64,000 bases of DNA from positions 62,001 through 126,000 of the forward strand of contig JACRDQ010000032.1 of assembly GCA_016218545.1 (NCBI GenBank). Direction: 5' to 3'. Positions within the stretch are counted from its first letter, which is position 1. Every line of letters begins with the position of its first letter. A model generated the notes under the pieces. The model was given only the letters and a program-made list of their open reading frames with translations, did no database searches and had not been told where the DNA came from. Made by a program: the position numbers and the translations under genes. This stretch comes from Elusimicrobiota bacterium. Lineage in GTDB: Bacteria; Elusimicrobiota; Elusimicrobia; UBA1565; UBA9628. Below, piece after piece: positions 1 through 7,953 of this stretch.

Positions 1-937
1 GCTCCTCCGTGCGCGCGTTCATGACGGCGCCCGCGAACAGACCCGCAGCGGCCTCGACGAATTCCCGCTGCCGGGCTTCCAGCCGGTACCCCGGCTTGGT
101 GTAGAGGTTTAGCACCCCCAGGACGGCCCCTCCGGCGCGGAACGGGACGCAGATGTGGCCGTGAGGCATGATCCCCGGAAAGCTGATGTCGTGCTCCCTG
201 GAGGGGTCGGCGCTCACCACGGGGAGCCCCGTCAGCAGGGCCTTGCCGCAGAGGCAGCGGCCTGAGGGCACGCGGCCGCAGCTCTTCAGCTGCTCGGGGG
301 AGATGTTCCGCTGCGCGGCCATGACCAGGGTGTCCCCGTCGACGAGGAAGACCATGCCTTTCTTCTCGACCTCGAACCAGGGGATGGTCAGCAGGCAGTC
401 GAGCAGGCGGCCGAGCTTCTCGGGAAGGGCGGCCGGCTCGAGGGTGAGGCGCAGCATGTCGTTGAGCGCGCGCTGCAGCTTGAACGAGGCTTCGAGGCCC
501 TGCCTGTCCCGGATGTGCTCGGTGACGTCCTCCACGAGCTCGACGGCCGCGGCGACCCGGCTCTCGGGGCCGAAGACCGGGGCCGAGATGACGCGGTAGT
601 AGGTCTCCCTCGCGACCCCAGCCACGCGCACGGTGCGCTCCCTCACCCGGCCGTCCGCCAGGGTCAGGCTGGTGGGACAGCGCGGGCAGAGCCCTCGGCG
701 GGGGGTCGTGCCGCCGCAGTCGTAGCAGAGGGGCCGGCCCTTGGGCCTCGCCGAGGGAAACATCTCGCGCATGCGCCTGTTGAGCGCGATGACGGTCTTG
801 GAAGGCCCCACGACCGCGACTCCCAAGGGCAGGTGCTCGATCAGGTCGCGGAAGCCTCCGTCGCGGGCCAGGTCCGCGGCCGCGCCCAGGCCGCGGTGGT
901 CGGGACGCGAAGGTCCTTTCGCTCGATGGGGAGGCAT
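1..937 (-). CDS. PAS-GAF sensor kinase, N-terminal part (runs off window)
   Basis: This reading frame stays open to the left edge of the window, so only the first 312 residues are visible. It starts at the ATG whose complement is at 935-937, 8 bp after the stop of the response regulator gene. About residues 22-125 form a PAS domain with a Cys-rich segment (CYDCGG, then CPRCPT). About residues 145-300 form a GAF domain (motifs IPWFEVEKK and CGKALLTG). The same order and many of the same residues occur in the complete hybrid kinase at 45918-48341, so a HisKA/HATPase part probably follows outside the window. With the adjacent regulator it forms a two-component pair. The ligand is unknown. Confidence 0.8.
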   Translation of the reverse strand, partial: MPPHRAKGPSRPDHRGLGAAADLARDGGFRDLIEHLPLGVAVVGPSKTVIALNRRMREMFPSARPKGRPLCYDCGGTTPRRGLCPRCPTSLTLADGRVRERTVRVAGVARETYYRVISAPVFGPESRVAAAVELVEDVTEHIRDRQGLEASFKLQRALNDMLRLTLEPAALPEKLGRLLDCLLTIPWFEVEKKGMVFLVDGDTLVMAAQRNISPEQLKSCGRVPSGRCLCGKALLTGLPVVSADPSREHDISFPGIMPHGHICVPFRAGGAVLGVLNLYTKPGYRLEARQREFVEAAAGLFAGAVMNARTEE

Positions 938-945
938 AGAGAGCA

Positions 946-1371
946 CTAGTCCGCGATGCGCCAGGGCTTGTCGTCCGGGACACGGACCCCCCGGCTCGTC
1001 TCCAGGACGCTCGTGACGTTCTCAACGAGGACGTCCGCTTCGAAGGGCTTGGTGATGTAGGTCTTGGCCCCGAGGTCCAGGGCCCTGGCCGCATCCTCGA
1101 TCTCCCGGTGGGCGGTCAGCATGATGACCGGCAGGGAGGGCCTGATCCGGCGCACGACCTCGAGGACCTCGATGCCGCTCAGGTCCGGCATGCTCAGATC
1201 GAGGAGCAGGAGGTCCGGGCAACTCCTGGTCACGGCCTCGATCGCCTCCCGGCCTGATGCCGCTTCCGTGGCCTCGAATCTGCGGCGCAGGATGAAGAGG
1301 AGCGTGCGTCTGAGCTCCGGATCGTCATCCACGATCAGGATCATCCCTGGGCTCTTGGGCTTGGCGTTCAT
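946..1371 (-). CDS. Two-component response regulator (receiver only)
   Basis: This is a single receiver domain of 141 residues with no output domain. The acidic pocket (VDDD), the phospho-acceptor Asp58 (LLLLDLSMPD), the Thr of MLTAHR and the Lys of ITKPF are all present. I chose the ATG at 1371. An upstream ATG at 1431 would add 20 residues but lies inside the tandem TTTGAC promoter box, before the predicted transcript start. No clear Shine-Dalgarno is visible. It is transcribed first, with the sensor kinase 8 bp downstream, so it probably receives phosphate from that kinase. An ATG nine codons further in (MILIVDDD) is another possible start. Confidence 0.85.
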   Translation of the reverse strand: MNAKPKSPGMILIVDDDPELRRTLLFILRRRFEATEAASGREAIEAVTRSCPDLLLLDLSMPDLSGIEVLEVVRRIRPSLPVIMLTAHREIEDAARALDLGAKTYITKPFEADVLVENVTSVLETSRGVRVPDDKPWRIAD

Positions 1372-1406
1372 GGCGATCGTCTTGGCGTCGGCGGCGTAGA
1401 CCTCCC

Positions 1407-1439
1407 AGCATGACGGATGTGGGTCAAACAACAGTCAAA
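1407..1439 (-). promoter_or_regulatory. Tandem TTTGAC box and -10, for the regulator/kinase pair
   Basis: On the minus strand TTTGAC (1434-1439) and TTTGAC (1423-1428) are 11 bp apart, followed by 10 bp and a CATGCT -10-like hexamer (1407-1412). The predicted transcript start is near 1400. The geometry is the same as at nine other sites in this window. Confidence 0.65.
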
Positions 1440-1449
1440 CAAAGCAGAT

Positions 1450-1538
1450 GCCCGCATCGGCGCGGCCTCATCCGAGGCCCCTTTCGCGGCCGCTCATGCC
1501 GCCGGCCAGGCTCGGCTGCATCGTCTGCCGATGCGGGC
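1450..1538. repeat. Nested inverted repeat between divergent genes
   Basis: GCCCGCATCGGC (1450-1461) and its exact complement (1527-1538) flank 65 bp. Inside lies a smaller stem (GGCCTC 1464-1469 with GAGGCC 1474-1479) followed by CCCTTTC. The structure sits between the two divergent box promoters. It may be a terminator for antisense readthrough or a small structured transcript. I see no open reading frame of interest in the 331-bp gap other than this and the two promoters. Confidence 0.45.
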
Positions 1539-1605
1539 GACCGGGAACCCATCTTCCTATTTAGACGGGGATCCGGGCCAAAGGATTCCGACGTCCCACA
1601 GCGGC

Positions 1606-1638
1606 CTTGACCTTCGGTTGATGTTCACCGGCTACTCT
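1606..1638 (+). promoter_or_regulatory. Tandem TTTGAC-type box and -10, for hemerythrin
   Basis: CTTGAC (1606-1611) and GTTGAT (1617-1622) are 11 bp apart. Ten bp later lies TACTCT (1633-1638), matching the TAnnCT -10 seen at the other boxes. The leader to the hemerythrin ATG would be about 58 nt. Confidence 0.55.
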
Positions 1639-1702
1639 TGGAGCAGGCATACTCGCGACGAGGGTCTTGGAACGGCGACCAGCCGGATTAAGGAGGCGGA
1701 TC

Positions 1703-2218
1703 ATGGCCACACGGGCCGACGATGCAGGCGCTGTAGGGGGAGGGGGGAAGGGGCAGCGCGCCATGGAGGAGTGGCGCCTCCTGGGGCGGGCGTGGCGCAG
1801 TCATGAGGAGCTCCGCGAGCTTCTGCGCGTCCTGCGCAGGCTCCCGGACGCCCTGACGGACCCCGCGACCCTGCGGCGCGAGGGCCCGAAGCTGCGGGAC
1901 TTCCTCCAGAACGCCCTGCCCGCGCATTTCCAGGAGGAGGAGGACCGGGCCTTCCAGCAGGCCCTGGAGCGCGCTCCTGCGGCCCGCCGCTCCGGGGTGA
2001 GCCGCGCCGTCTCCGAGGCTCAGCGGGAGCACGTCCACATGGCCGCGCAGTCGAAGGCCATCCTCGACGCGCTCGACGGCCTGCCGGCCGGTCCGCGGCC
2101 CGTCGACCTCGAGAAGCTCGAGTCGCTCGTCTCCGGGCTCTGCGACGCCCTGGCGCGCCACGCCGACAAGGAAGACAGGGACCTCATCCCCTACGTCGAC
2201 CTCCCCGAAGGCTGCTGA
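1703..2218 (+). CDS. Hemerythrin-like HHE cation-binding protein
   Basis: The 171-residue protein looks like a helical hemerythrin/HHE domain that would bind a di-iron centre and sense or carry O2 or NO, or handle iron. The candidate ligands are in the expected order: His of SHEEL, HFQEEE (H-x3-E), REHVH, and HADKED (H-x3-E) near the C-terminus. There is no signal peptide, so it should be cytoplasmic. I chose the ATG at 1703 because a perfect AGGAGG (1691-1696) sits 6 bp upstream. It stands alone behind a tandem TTTGAC promoter, divergent from a two-component pair. The family is varied, so the exact role is unknown. Confidence 0.75.
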   Translation: MATRADDAGAVGGGGKGQRAMEEWRLLGRAWRSHEELRELLRVLRRLPDALTDPATLRREGPKLRDFLQNALPAHFQEEEDRAFQQALERAPAARRSGVSRAVSEAQREHVHMAAQSKAILDALDGLPAGPRPVDLEKLESLVSGLCDALARHADKEDRDLIPYVDLPEGC

Positions 2219-2332
2219 GCGCGGTCGAACCCTTCCCTCTCCGCGGCCGTCTAAAGTGGAGAGGTGCTCATGTCCGCAGACGGCGCCGCTTGGGCTGCGG
2301 CAGGAGGTACGGGGGAGCCGCGGCGTTCCGTG

Positions 2333-2920
2333 TCAGGGTCTTTCGAGACCGAGGCAGACCTGTTGTCCCGCGGGCAGGTCCACGCGGAGCTTGTCTCGGC
2401 CCCCGAGGCGTCCGCCGCACGGGGTCTTCTGGAAGACCCATTGCCGGCTGACGGTCTCCTCGGACCCGAGAAGGGAGGGGTCGAGCATCTTGTCGAGGAT
2501 CGTGCCCCGCTTGCGCAGGGAGGGCAGGTCGATCTCCAGGAACCAGTCCCACGCGGCCGACCGGGGATAGGTCCTGCGCTCGTAGCGCTTGGCGTCCTCC
2601 ACGTCCCCCGTCCCGACCCACTGGAGCCAGTTGCGGTTCCGGTCGCTGAGGGAAGGGTCGCTGGAGAGCTCCTGGGTGTGGTAGAGGAGCGCGAAGGGCC
2701 TGTCTTCTCCCGGCCGGAACAGGAGATGGGCGTGGTCGAAGTCGGCCTCCTCTCCCAGGGCCAGGAAGCTCCGGCCGTGCCGCTCCTTCACGAAGCGTTG
2801 GAGCAGGGGCTGGAACTCGGCCGGGCCGAAGCCCGCCGCCGGGCCCGGGCCGGAGGATGCGGAGAACGCGGCCGAGGCCACGAGCGCGAGAGCCAGGGCC
2901 CACGATCGGTGGCGGTCCAT
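2333..2920 (-). CDS. Secreted protein of unknown function
   Basis: I do not recognise this 195-residue protein. It starts MDRHRSWALALALVAS and has a clear signal peptide with an Ala-rich cleavage region, so it should be exported. A GTG at 2932 would add four residues; neither start has a good Shine-Dalgarno. The mature part is mixed polar with several Trp and Arg residues and shows no membrane segment or Cys motif that names a family. It is convergent with the hemerythrin gene and divergent from the secreted protein at 3025. Confidence 0.6.
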   Translation of the reverse strand: MDRHRSWALALALVASAAFSASSGPGPAAGFGPAEFQPLLQRFVKERHGRSFLALGEEADFDHAHLLFRPGEDRPFALLYHTQELSSDPSLSDRNRNWLQWVGTGDVEDAKRYERRTYPRSAAWDWFLEIDLPSLRKRGTILDKMLDPSLLGSEETVSRQWVFQKTPCGGRLGGRDKLRVDLPAGQQVCLGLERP

Positions 2921-3024
2921 GTGAATTGCCACATAAGGATAGCGGAGCAGAGGCCCGGGCGCAATATCCTGATTGTTACGGAGTCCTGCCCCTGGACAGA
3001 CGGGCAGGGTGGGAGGGTAGGACC

Positions 3025-3615
3025 ATGAGAACGAAGATCGCGGTGTCCGCGCTGGCCGCCGTGCTGCTGGCAGCGGGCGTCATCGTCATCAGCCGGCAGT
3101 CCGTGGTGCGCGGGGACCTGGCGGACGTCAGGGTGAGCATGGCCATGAACGAGGCCTCCGGGTGGCCCCGGATATCCAGGATGGTCGCCGGCGTCATGAT
3201 CGAGAAATACGGAGCGCCCGATAGGGTGTCTCCGGGCAGGCTGGAGTGGGGGCAGCGCAGGCCCTGGAAGAGGACCGTGGTGACGGACCACCCGCTCTCC
3301 CCCCTGGAGCAGACCGTGGACTACGTCGTGCCCGAGCCCCGGGTCGCGGCCGTGGCCGCGTTCCGGCACGGACTTGCGGTCGACACGGACCAAGACGAGC
3401 TCACGGTCCGAAGCGACCGGGAGGAGATGAGCTTCCTGGCGCTGAACCTGGCCCACGACATCGCGCGGGGCCGGAGGACTCCGGAGGAGTCCGACCGTTT
3501 CTTCCTGAGGACCCTGGACCTGGGATTCGCCGGGAAGAGTTCACCGTACACCGAGGGCCTGAGGTTCAGACCCCATGACCTGGAACCCTACCGGCCGCCT
3601 TTCCCGATCCAATAG
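3025..3615 (+). CDS. Exported protein, paralogue of the convergent neighbour
   Basis: The 196-residue product starts with a hydrophobic signal or anchor (MRTKIAVSALAAVLLAAG). The ATG at 3025 follows GGGAGGGTAGGACC, a good Shine-Dalgarno. I do not recognise the family, but it is plainly paralogous to the convergent gene at 3632-4249. Both have WPR, then VMxEKYGxPD, PWK, a middle block rich in RSD, NLA, TPEE, and end with GKSSPYTEGL. The shared blocks are in the same order and spacing over the full length. The mature domain probably lies in the periplasm. No ligand or enzyme motif is evident. Confidence 0.7.
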   Translation: MRTKIAVSALAAVLLAAGVIVISRQSVVRGDLADVRVSMAMNEASGWPRISRMVAGVMIEKYGAPDRVSPGRLEWGQRRPWKRTVVTDHPLSPLEQTVDYVVPEPRVAAVAAFRHGLAVDTDQDELTVRSDREEMSFLALNLAHDIARGRRTPEESDRFFLRTLDLGFAGKSSPYTEGLRFRPHDLEPYRPPFPIQ

Positions 3616-3631
3616 CCCTCCGAGGGGCCTC

Positions 3632-4249
3632 TCAGAAGTCGAGGCCCTCGGTGTAGGGCGAGGACTTGCCCGAGGCTGCGAGCCTGCGGACGAGGCGGTA
3701 GGTCGTGTACGCTTCTTCCGGGGTCTTCCACCCGATGATGATCTCCCTGGCCAGGTTGATGGCCAGGAAGTTCCAGCGTTCGCTGTCGGAGCGGGCGGAG
3801 AGCTCGTTGTTGGTCCGGTCCGCCACGATCCTGCGGTCGAAGGCCGCCAGCTCGTCGAACTTGCCGAGCGGGACGCGGTAGGAGATGAACTGCTGGAGGA
3901 CATCGTCGCCCCCGTCGAAGATGCGCGAGCCCCAGGACGCGCGATGCACCACGATCTTCTTCCACGGAGCCCTGTCCCTCCAGATGAGGGCCGCCTCGGC
4001 GGCCTCGTCAGGCTCTCCGTACTTCTCGAGCATGACCTCGGCCACCTTGCGGGAGCTGCGCGGCCAGTCCTCGATGACGGACCGCGCCTCCGACTCTCGG
4101 GTCGCCGCCTCGGGGGTCAACCGCGGGGCCAGCTTGGCGAACACCAGCACCCGCGGGGAGGGTGCGAGCCGGTCGGTCGTCTCCGCGGCCTTGACCGCGG
4201 CCGCCAGGACAGCTCCTGCCACGGCGACGCTCAGCAAAAGGTTCTTCAT
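3632..4249 (-). CDS. Exported protein, paralogue of the convergent neighbour
   Basis: This 205-residue protein has an N-terminal signal peptide (MKNLLLSVAVAGAVLAAA). GGAGGT lies 4 bp before the ATG at 4249, which is why I prefer it to the GTG two codons earlier. It shares conserved blocks with the protein at 3025-3615: VMLEKYGEPDE, PWKKIVV, ELSARSD, NFLAINLA, KTPEEAY and the C-terminal SGKSSPYTEGLDF. The two genes converge with only 16 bp between their stops, so the pair arose by duplication with inversion. No known domain is recognised. Confidence 0.7.
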   Translation of the reverse strand: MKNLLLSVAVAGAVLAAAVKAAETTDRLAPSPRVLVFAKLAPRLTPEAATRESEARSVIEDWPRSSRKVAEVMLEKYGEPDEAAEAALIWRDRAPWKKIVVHRASWGSRIFDGGDDVLQQFISYRVPLGKFDELAAFDRRIVADRTNNELSARSDSERWNFLAINLAREIIIGWKTPEEAYTTYRLVRRLAASGKSSPYTEGLDF

Positions 4250-4318
4250 AACCACCTCCGTTCATCACCCTTTAGACTACCGGCGGCAGGTCCGAGGTTC
4301 AGTCCGCGGGAGGCTGGT

Positions 4319-4351
4319 TTTGAGGACTTTTTGACATCCAGGCGCTTTCAT
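4319..4351 (+). promoter_or_regulatory. Tandem TTTGAC box upstream of the DHOD-like/aconitase operon
   Basis: TTTGAG (4319-4324) and TTTGAC (4330-4335) are 11 bp apart; 10 bp further is TTTCAT (4346-4351), a weaker -10 match than at the other sites. TTGACA (4331-4336) with TAGAAT (4357-4362) is an alternative reading but needs a 20-bp spacer. Confidence 0.45.
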
Positions 4352-4416
4352 CTTGGTAGAATGAGGGCGTCCCGCCGGCGCAGGACGGGACCGCCCGGGC
4401 AGGCCAGGAGGCTTAT

Positions 4417-5421
4417 ATGGACCTTTCAGCGACCTACATGGGATTGAAGCTCAGGACGCCGCTCGTGCCCTCGTCCTCCCCGTTGTGCGAGGACCTCGAC
4501 ACGCTCAAGAAGCTCGAGGACGCGGGAGCCTCGGCCGTGGTCCTGCCGTCGGTCTTCGAGGAGCAGATCGCCGCGGACATCAACCGGATCTACGAGGATT
4601 TCGAGCGGGGGTCGGAGAGCTTCGCCGAGGCGGTCACCTACTTCCCGAGGATCAAGGACCTGCCCCTGGGTCCGGAGGAGTACCTCGAGCTCGTGGCCAA
4701 GGCCAAGGCGGCCTTGAAGATCCCGGTGATCGGGAGCATCAACGGCTTCACGCCCGGGGGCTGGACCGACTATGCCCGCAGCATCGAGCAGGCCGGGGCC
4801 GATGCCGTGGAGCTCAACACCTACTTCATCCCCACGGACCGCCGCGTCTCCGGCGCACAGATCGAGCAGCGCTACCTCGAGACCATCAAGGCCGTGGCCG
4901 CGGCCGTCAAGGTCCCGGTGGCGGTCAAGCTCAGCCCCTACTTCTCGAACCTCGCGAACTTCGCGGCCCAGGCCGCGAACGCCGGGGCGGACGGCCTCGT
5001 GCTCTTCAACCGCTTCTACCAGCCTGACATCGACCTCGAGGAACTCGCGGTCAAGCCGCGGATCACCCTGAGCACCTCGGAGTCCCTGAGGCTTCCCCTG
5101 CGCTGGGCGGCCCTGCTCCACGGCCAGGTCGAGGCGAGTCTGGGCATCACGGGCGGAGTCCACACCGGGGCCGACGCCCTCAAGGCCGTCTTCGCCGGGG
5201 CGGACGCGGCCTTCCTCTGCTCCGTCCTGCTCAGGGACGGCGTCGCCGCCATCAAGAGGATCGAGGCGGAGATGACCGGGTGGCTCGAGGAGAAGGAGTA
5301 CGCTTCTCTCAGCCAGGGCAAGGGGAGCTTGAGCCGCTCCAAGGCCGGGGGCCCGGCCTACGAGCGGGCTCTCTACATCGAGGCCATCACGCGCCTGGCC
5401 GGCACCCCGATCCCGGTGTGA
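4417..5421 (+). CDS. Dihydroorotate dehydrogenase-like FMN protein
   Basis: The 334-residue protein is a TIM-barrel flavoprotein of the dihydroorotate dehydrogenase superfamily. It looks like the 'DHOD-like' group rather than true PyrD. Supporting motifs are the N-terminal GLKLRTPLVPSSSPL, the strand ends VIGSINGF and ADAVELN, VAVKLSPYF, ADGLVLFNRF, and the phosphate-binding SLGITGGVHTG followed by DAAFLCSV. The likely cofactor is FMN and the compartment the cytoplasm. AGGAGG sits 5 bp before the ATG. An aconitase gene follows after 7 bp in the same operon. Group members often occur near central carbon or pyruvate metabolism genes; the substrate is not known from the sequence. Confidence 0.85.
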   Translation: MDLSATYMGLKLRTPLVPSSSPLCEDLDTLKKLEDAGASAVVLPSVFEEQIAADINRIYEDFERGSESFAEAVTYFPRIKDLPLGPEEYLELVAKAKAALKIPVIGSINGFTPGGWTDYARSIEQAGADAVELNTYFIPTDRRVSGAQIEQRYLETIKAVAAAVKVPVAVKLSPYFSNLANFAAQAANAGADGLVLFNRFYQPDIDLEELAVKPRITLSTSESLRLPLRWAALLHGQVEASLGITGGVHTGADALKAVFAGADAAFLCSVLLRDGVAAIKRIEAEMTGWLEEKEYASLSQGKGSLSRSKAGGPAYERALYIEAITRLAGTPIPV

Positions 5422-5428
5422 GGGGCCG

Positions 5429-7345
5429 ATGAGAGGGACGCTGACCGGACGTCTCGTCGCCGAGCACCTGGTCGAGGGCGAGCCCGTGCCCGGCAAGGAG
5501 ATCGGCCTGGTCGTGGACCAGACCCTCACCCAGGATGCGACCGGCACCACGGTCTTCCTTGAGTTCGAGGCCCTGGGCCTGCCCCGCGTGCGCGCGGGCC
5601 TGGCGGTCAGCTACATCGACCACAACATCATCCAGGAGGACTCCAGGAACTTCGACGACCACCGCTACCTGCGGTCGAGCGCGGCCCGCTTCGGGGTCAT
5701 CCTCTCTCCCGCGGGCAACGGCGTCTCGCACCACGTGCACCGCCAGCGCTTCGGCGCTCCGGGCCGCACCCTGCTGGGCTCGGACAGCCACACCACGACC
5801 GGAGGCTGCCTGGGCATGCTCGCCGTGGGAGCGGGCGGCATCGAGGTCGCCCTGGCCATGGGGGGCAAGCCCTACCGCCTGCTCACGCCCAAGGTGTGGG
5901 GGGTGAGGGTCACCGGCCGGCTCCAGCCTTTCGTGTCCGGCAAGGACGTCATTTTGGAGCTCCTGCGCCGTCACTCCTGCAAGGCCGGGGTGGGCTATGT
6001 CCTGGAGTTCTTCGGCCCGGCTGTGGCGGACCTCGCCATGAGCGACCGGGCCGCGGTGGCCAACATGGCGGTGGACATGGGCTTCACCGCCGGGGTCTTC
6101 CCCTCGGACGGCGTCACCAGGGACTACCTCGCCCGCAACGGCCGGGAAGGCGACTGGAAGGAGCTCGGAGCCGGACCGGACGCGGCCTGGGACAAGGTCA
6201 CGGAGCTCGACCTGTCCGGCGTCGAGCCCCTGGTCGCCTGCCCGCACAGCCCGGACAACGTCAAGAGGGCCTCGGAGCTCTCCAGGGTGGAGGTCGGCCA
6301 GGTCCTCATCGGCTCCTCGGCCAACGGCAGCTACCGCGACTTCATGATGGCGGCCGGCATCCTCGCGGGCAAGACCAGGCACCCCGGGGTGGACCTCGGG
6401 ATCAACCCAGGCAGCAGGCAGACCCTCGAGAGCGTCATGGCCATGGGGGGGCTCAAGCACCTCATCGAGGCCGGTGCGCGCATCTGCGAGGCCGGGTGCC
6501 TGGGCTGCATCGGCATGGGGCAGGCCCCTGGGACCGGGGTCAACTCCCTGCGCACCTTCCCGCGCAACTTCAAGGGCCGCAGCGGCACCAAAGAGGACGC
6601 CGTCTACCTGGCTTCGCCCGAGACCGCGGCTGCCTCGGCCCTGACCGGTAGGATCACCGACCCCCGCGCCCTGGGAGCGGCGCCTACGGTCGCCTACCCC
6701 GGCCGCTTCTCCTTCAGCGAGTCCTGGCTCGTCAGGCCCCCGGAGGACGGCTCGGCCGTGGAGATCGTGCGGGGCCCCAACATCAGGCCTCTGCCGGAGT
6801 TCGAGCCCTTGGCCGAGTCCCTGGAGGGAGAGGTCCTGCTCAAGGTGGGGGACAACGTGAGCACCGACGCCATCCTGCCCGCCGGGGCCAAGGTCCTGCC
6901 CTTGCGCAGCGACCTGGCCGCCATCAGCGAGTTCGTGTTCTCCGGGGTGGAGGAGGGCTTCTCCGACCGCGCGCGGGCCAGCGGGGGAGGCTTCATCGTG
7001 GCCGGCGAGAACTACGGCCAGGGCTCATCGAGGGAGCACGCGGCCATGGCGCCTCGTTTCCTGGGAGTCAAGGCCAAGCTGGCCAAGAGCTTCGCGCGCA
7101 TCCATCGGGCCAACCTCGTCAATTTCGGGGTCGTGCCCGTGCTCTTCGCCAGGCCTGAGGACTACGACGCGGTCCGGCAGGGCGCCAGGCTGCGCCTGCC
7201 CGGCGTCCGGGCCGCGGTGGAGAGCGGGCGCAGCGACATCGACGTCCTGGCCGGCGAGCGCGTCATCAAGGGGCGGCTGGACTTGACTTCGAGGGAGCGC
7301 GCCATCCTGCTGGCAGGCGGCGCGCTCAACCACGCCCGGGCCTAG
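5429..7345 (+). CDS. Aconitate hydratase, Aquifex-type, with a changed Fe-S ligand
   Basis: The 638-residue enzyme should interconvert citrate and isocitrate through a [4Fe-4S] cluster in the cytoplasm. It has the short bacterial layout: DQTLTQDATGT near the N-terminus, GSDSHTTTGG, IDHN, GQAPGTGVNSLRTF with RNFKGRSGTK, and a C-terminal swivel domain (GDNVSTDAILPAG, ENYGQGSSREHAA). Two cluster cysteines are present in CLGC (357 and 360). The third ligand position, normally the Cys of IGSCTN, reads IGSSAN with Ser297. New cysteines occur in TGGCLG and ACPHSPDN. It is co-transcribed with the DHOD-like gene. Activity may be altered; isopropylmalate- or homoaconitase-like use is less likely from the overall match. 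Confidence 0.85.
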   Translation: MRGTLTGRLVAEHLVEGEPVPGKEIGLVVDQTLTQDATGTTVFLEFEALGLPRVRAGLAVSYIDHNIIQEDSRNFDDHRYLRSSAARFGVILSPAGNGVSHHVHRQRFGAPGRTLLGSDSHTTTGGCLGMLAVGAGGIEVALAMGGKPYRLLTPKVWGVRVTGRLQPFVSGKDVILELLRRHSCKAGVGYVLEFFGPAVADLAMSDRAAVANMAVDMGFTAGVFPSDGVTRDYLARNGREGDWKELGAGPDAAWDKVTELDLSGVEPLVACPHSPDNVKRASELSRVEVGQVLIGSSANGSYRDFMMAAGILAGKTRHPGVDLGINPGSRQTLESVMAMGGLKHLIEAGARICEAGCLGCIGMGQAPGTGVNSLRTFPRNFKGRSGTKEDAVYLASPETAAASALTGRITDPRALGAAPTVAYPGRFSFSESWLVRPPEDGSAVEIVRGPNIRPLPEFEPLAESLEGEVLLKVGDNVSTDAILPAGAKVLPLRSDLAAISEFVFSGVEEGFSDRARASGGGFIVAGENYGQGSSREHAAMAPRFLGVKAKLAKSFARIHRANLVNFGVVPVLFARPEDYDAVRQGARLRLPGVRAAVESGRSDIDVLAGERVIKGRLDLTSRERAILLAGGALNHARA

Positions 7346-7877
7346 CGCCGCGCTGGAAGGCTCCGGCAGGTTCCTCCCGCCGCCAGGTCGCGCGGACTCC
7401 ATACCCTGCCTTCTGGAAGCTCAACTCGAGCCTCCCGCCCTTGAACGCCCGGCGCAGGGCCTCTCCGATGCGGCGCGGCAGATGGATGTCCGTGGTGGTG
7501 ATGACGATGCCGTCTGCGGTGCGCTGGATGCGCATGATCCGGTGCAGGGGGTGCTCCTGCTGCTCCACCTGCGCCTGGCGCCGCGCCAGCCCGATGATCT
7601 CGTCCTCGTGCTGCCGGGCGAACTCGCCGCAGATGGTCATGGTCCCGGCCGGGAACCCGTCCCTGGCCCTGCGGCAGGCCTGGCAGACCAGTCCCACCGC
7701 CGAGGAGGGGGCCTGGGGCAGCCACTGCCAGCGTCCCTTGCGGTACACCGCTTTGCAGCCCAGGCACACCGCGGGCTCGGGCATCCGCGCAGGCGCCCTG
7801 TAGCGGTCCTCCACGGTCGCGACGATCAGCCGGTCCCGGCGGCGCTCAGGCCGCGTGCTCGTCAACCAAGTCCACAT
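7326..7877 (-). CDS. BCAM0308-type zinc-ribbon protein
   Basis: The 183-residue protein has two CxxC pairs (CLGC and CQAC) that would form a zinc ribbon. They are followed by AVYRKGRWQW, PAGTMTICGEF, HEDEI, HPLHRIMRI and ITTTDIHLPRRIGEAL. This pattern recalls the poorly characterised BCAM0308 family, in which a nucleic-acid or ribosome-related role has been suggested only by the ribbon. It ends 20 bp inside the convergent aconitase gene. AAAAGGGAACC precedes the ATG. A short palindrome CTAAC-T-GTTAG (7896-7906) lies 18 bp upstream and could be an operator. Function unproven. Confidence 0.6.
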   Translation of the reverse strand: MWTWLTSTRPERRRDRLIVATVEDRYRAPARMPEPAVCLGCKAVYRKGRWQWLPQAPSSAVGLVCQACRRARDGFPAGTMTICGEFARQHEDEIIGLARRQAQVEQQEHPLHRIMRIQRTADGIVITTTDIHLPRRIGEALRRAFKGGRLELSFQKAGYGVRATWRREEPAGAFQRGARPGRG

Positions 7878-7953
7878 GGTTCCCTTTTGCCGACCCTAAC
7901 TGTTAGATGCCGGCCAAGACCGGGGGAGTCCGGCTGAGGCCGGGGTCCGGGGG

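Noticed and set aside
2965..2970. TATCCT before the gene at 3025 as a box-type -10
   Set aside because: No TTTGAC-like hexamers lie at the required positions upstream.
4270..4290. TAGTCT on the minus strand before the gene at 3632 as a box-type -10
   Set aside because: The -10 form matches but the two upstream hexamers do not resemble TTTGAC.
4331..4362. TTGACA and TAGAAT as a plain sigma-70 promoter of the DHOD-like gene
   Set aside because: The spacer is 20 bp, too long; the tandem-box reading fits the other sites better, though its -10 is weak.
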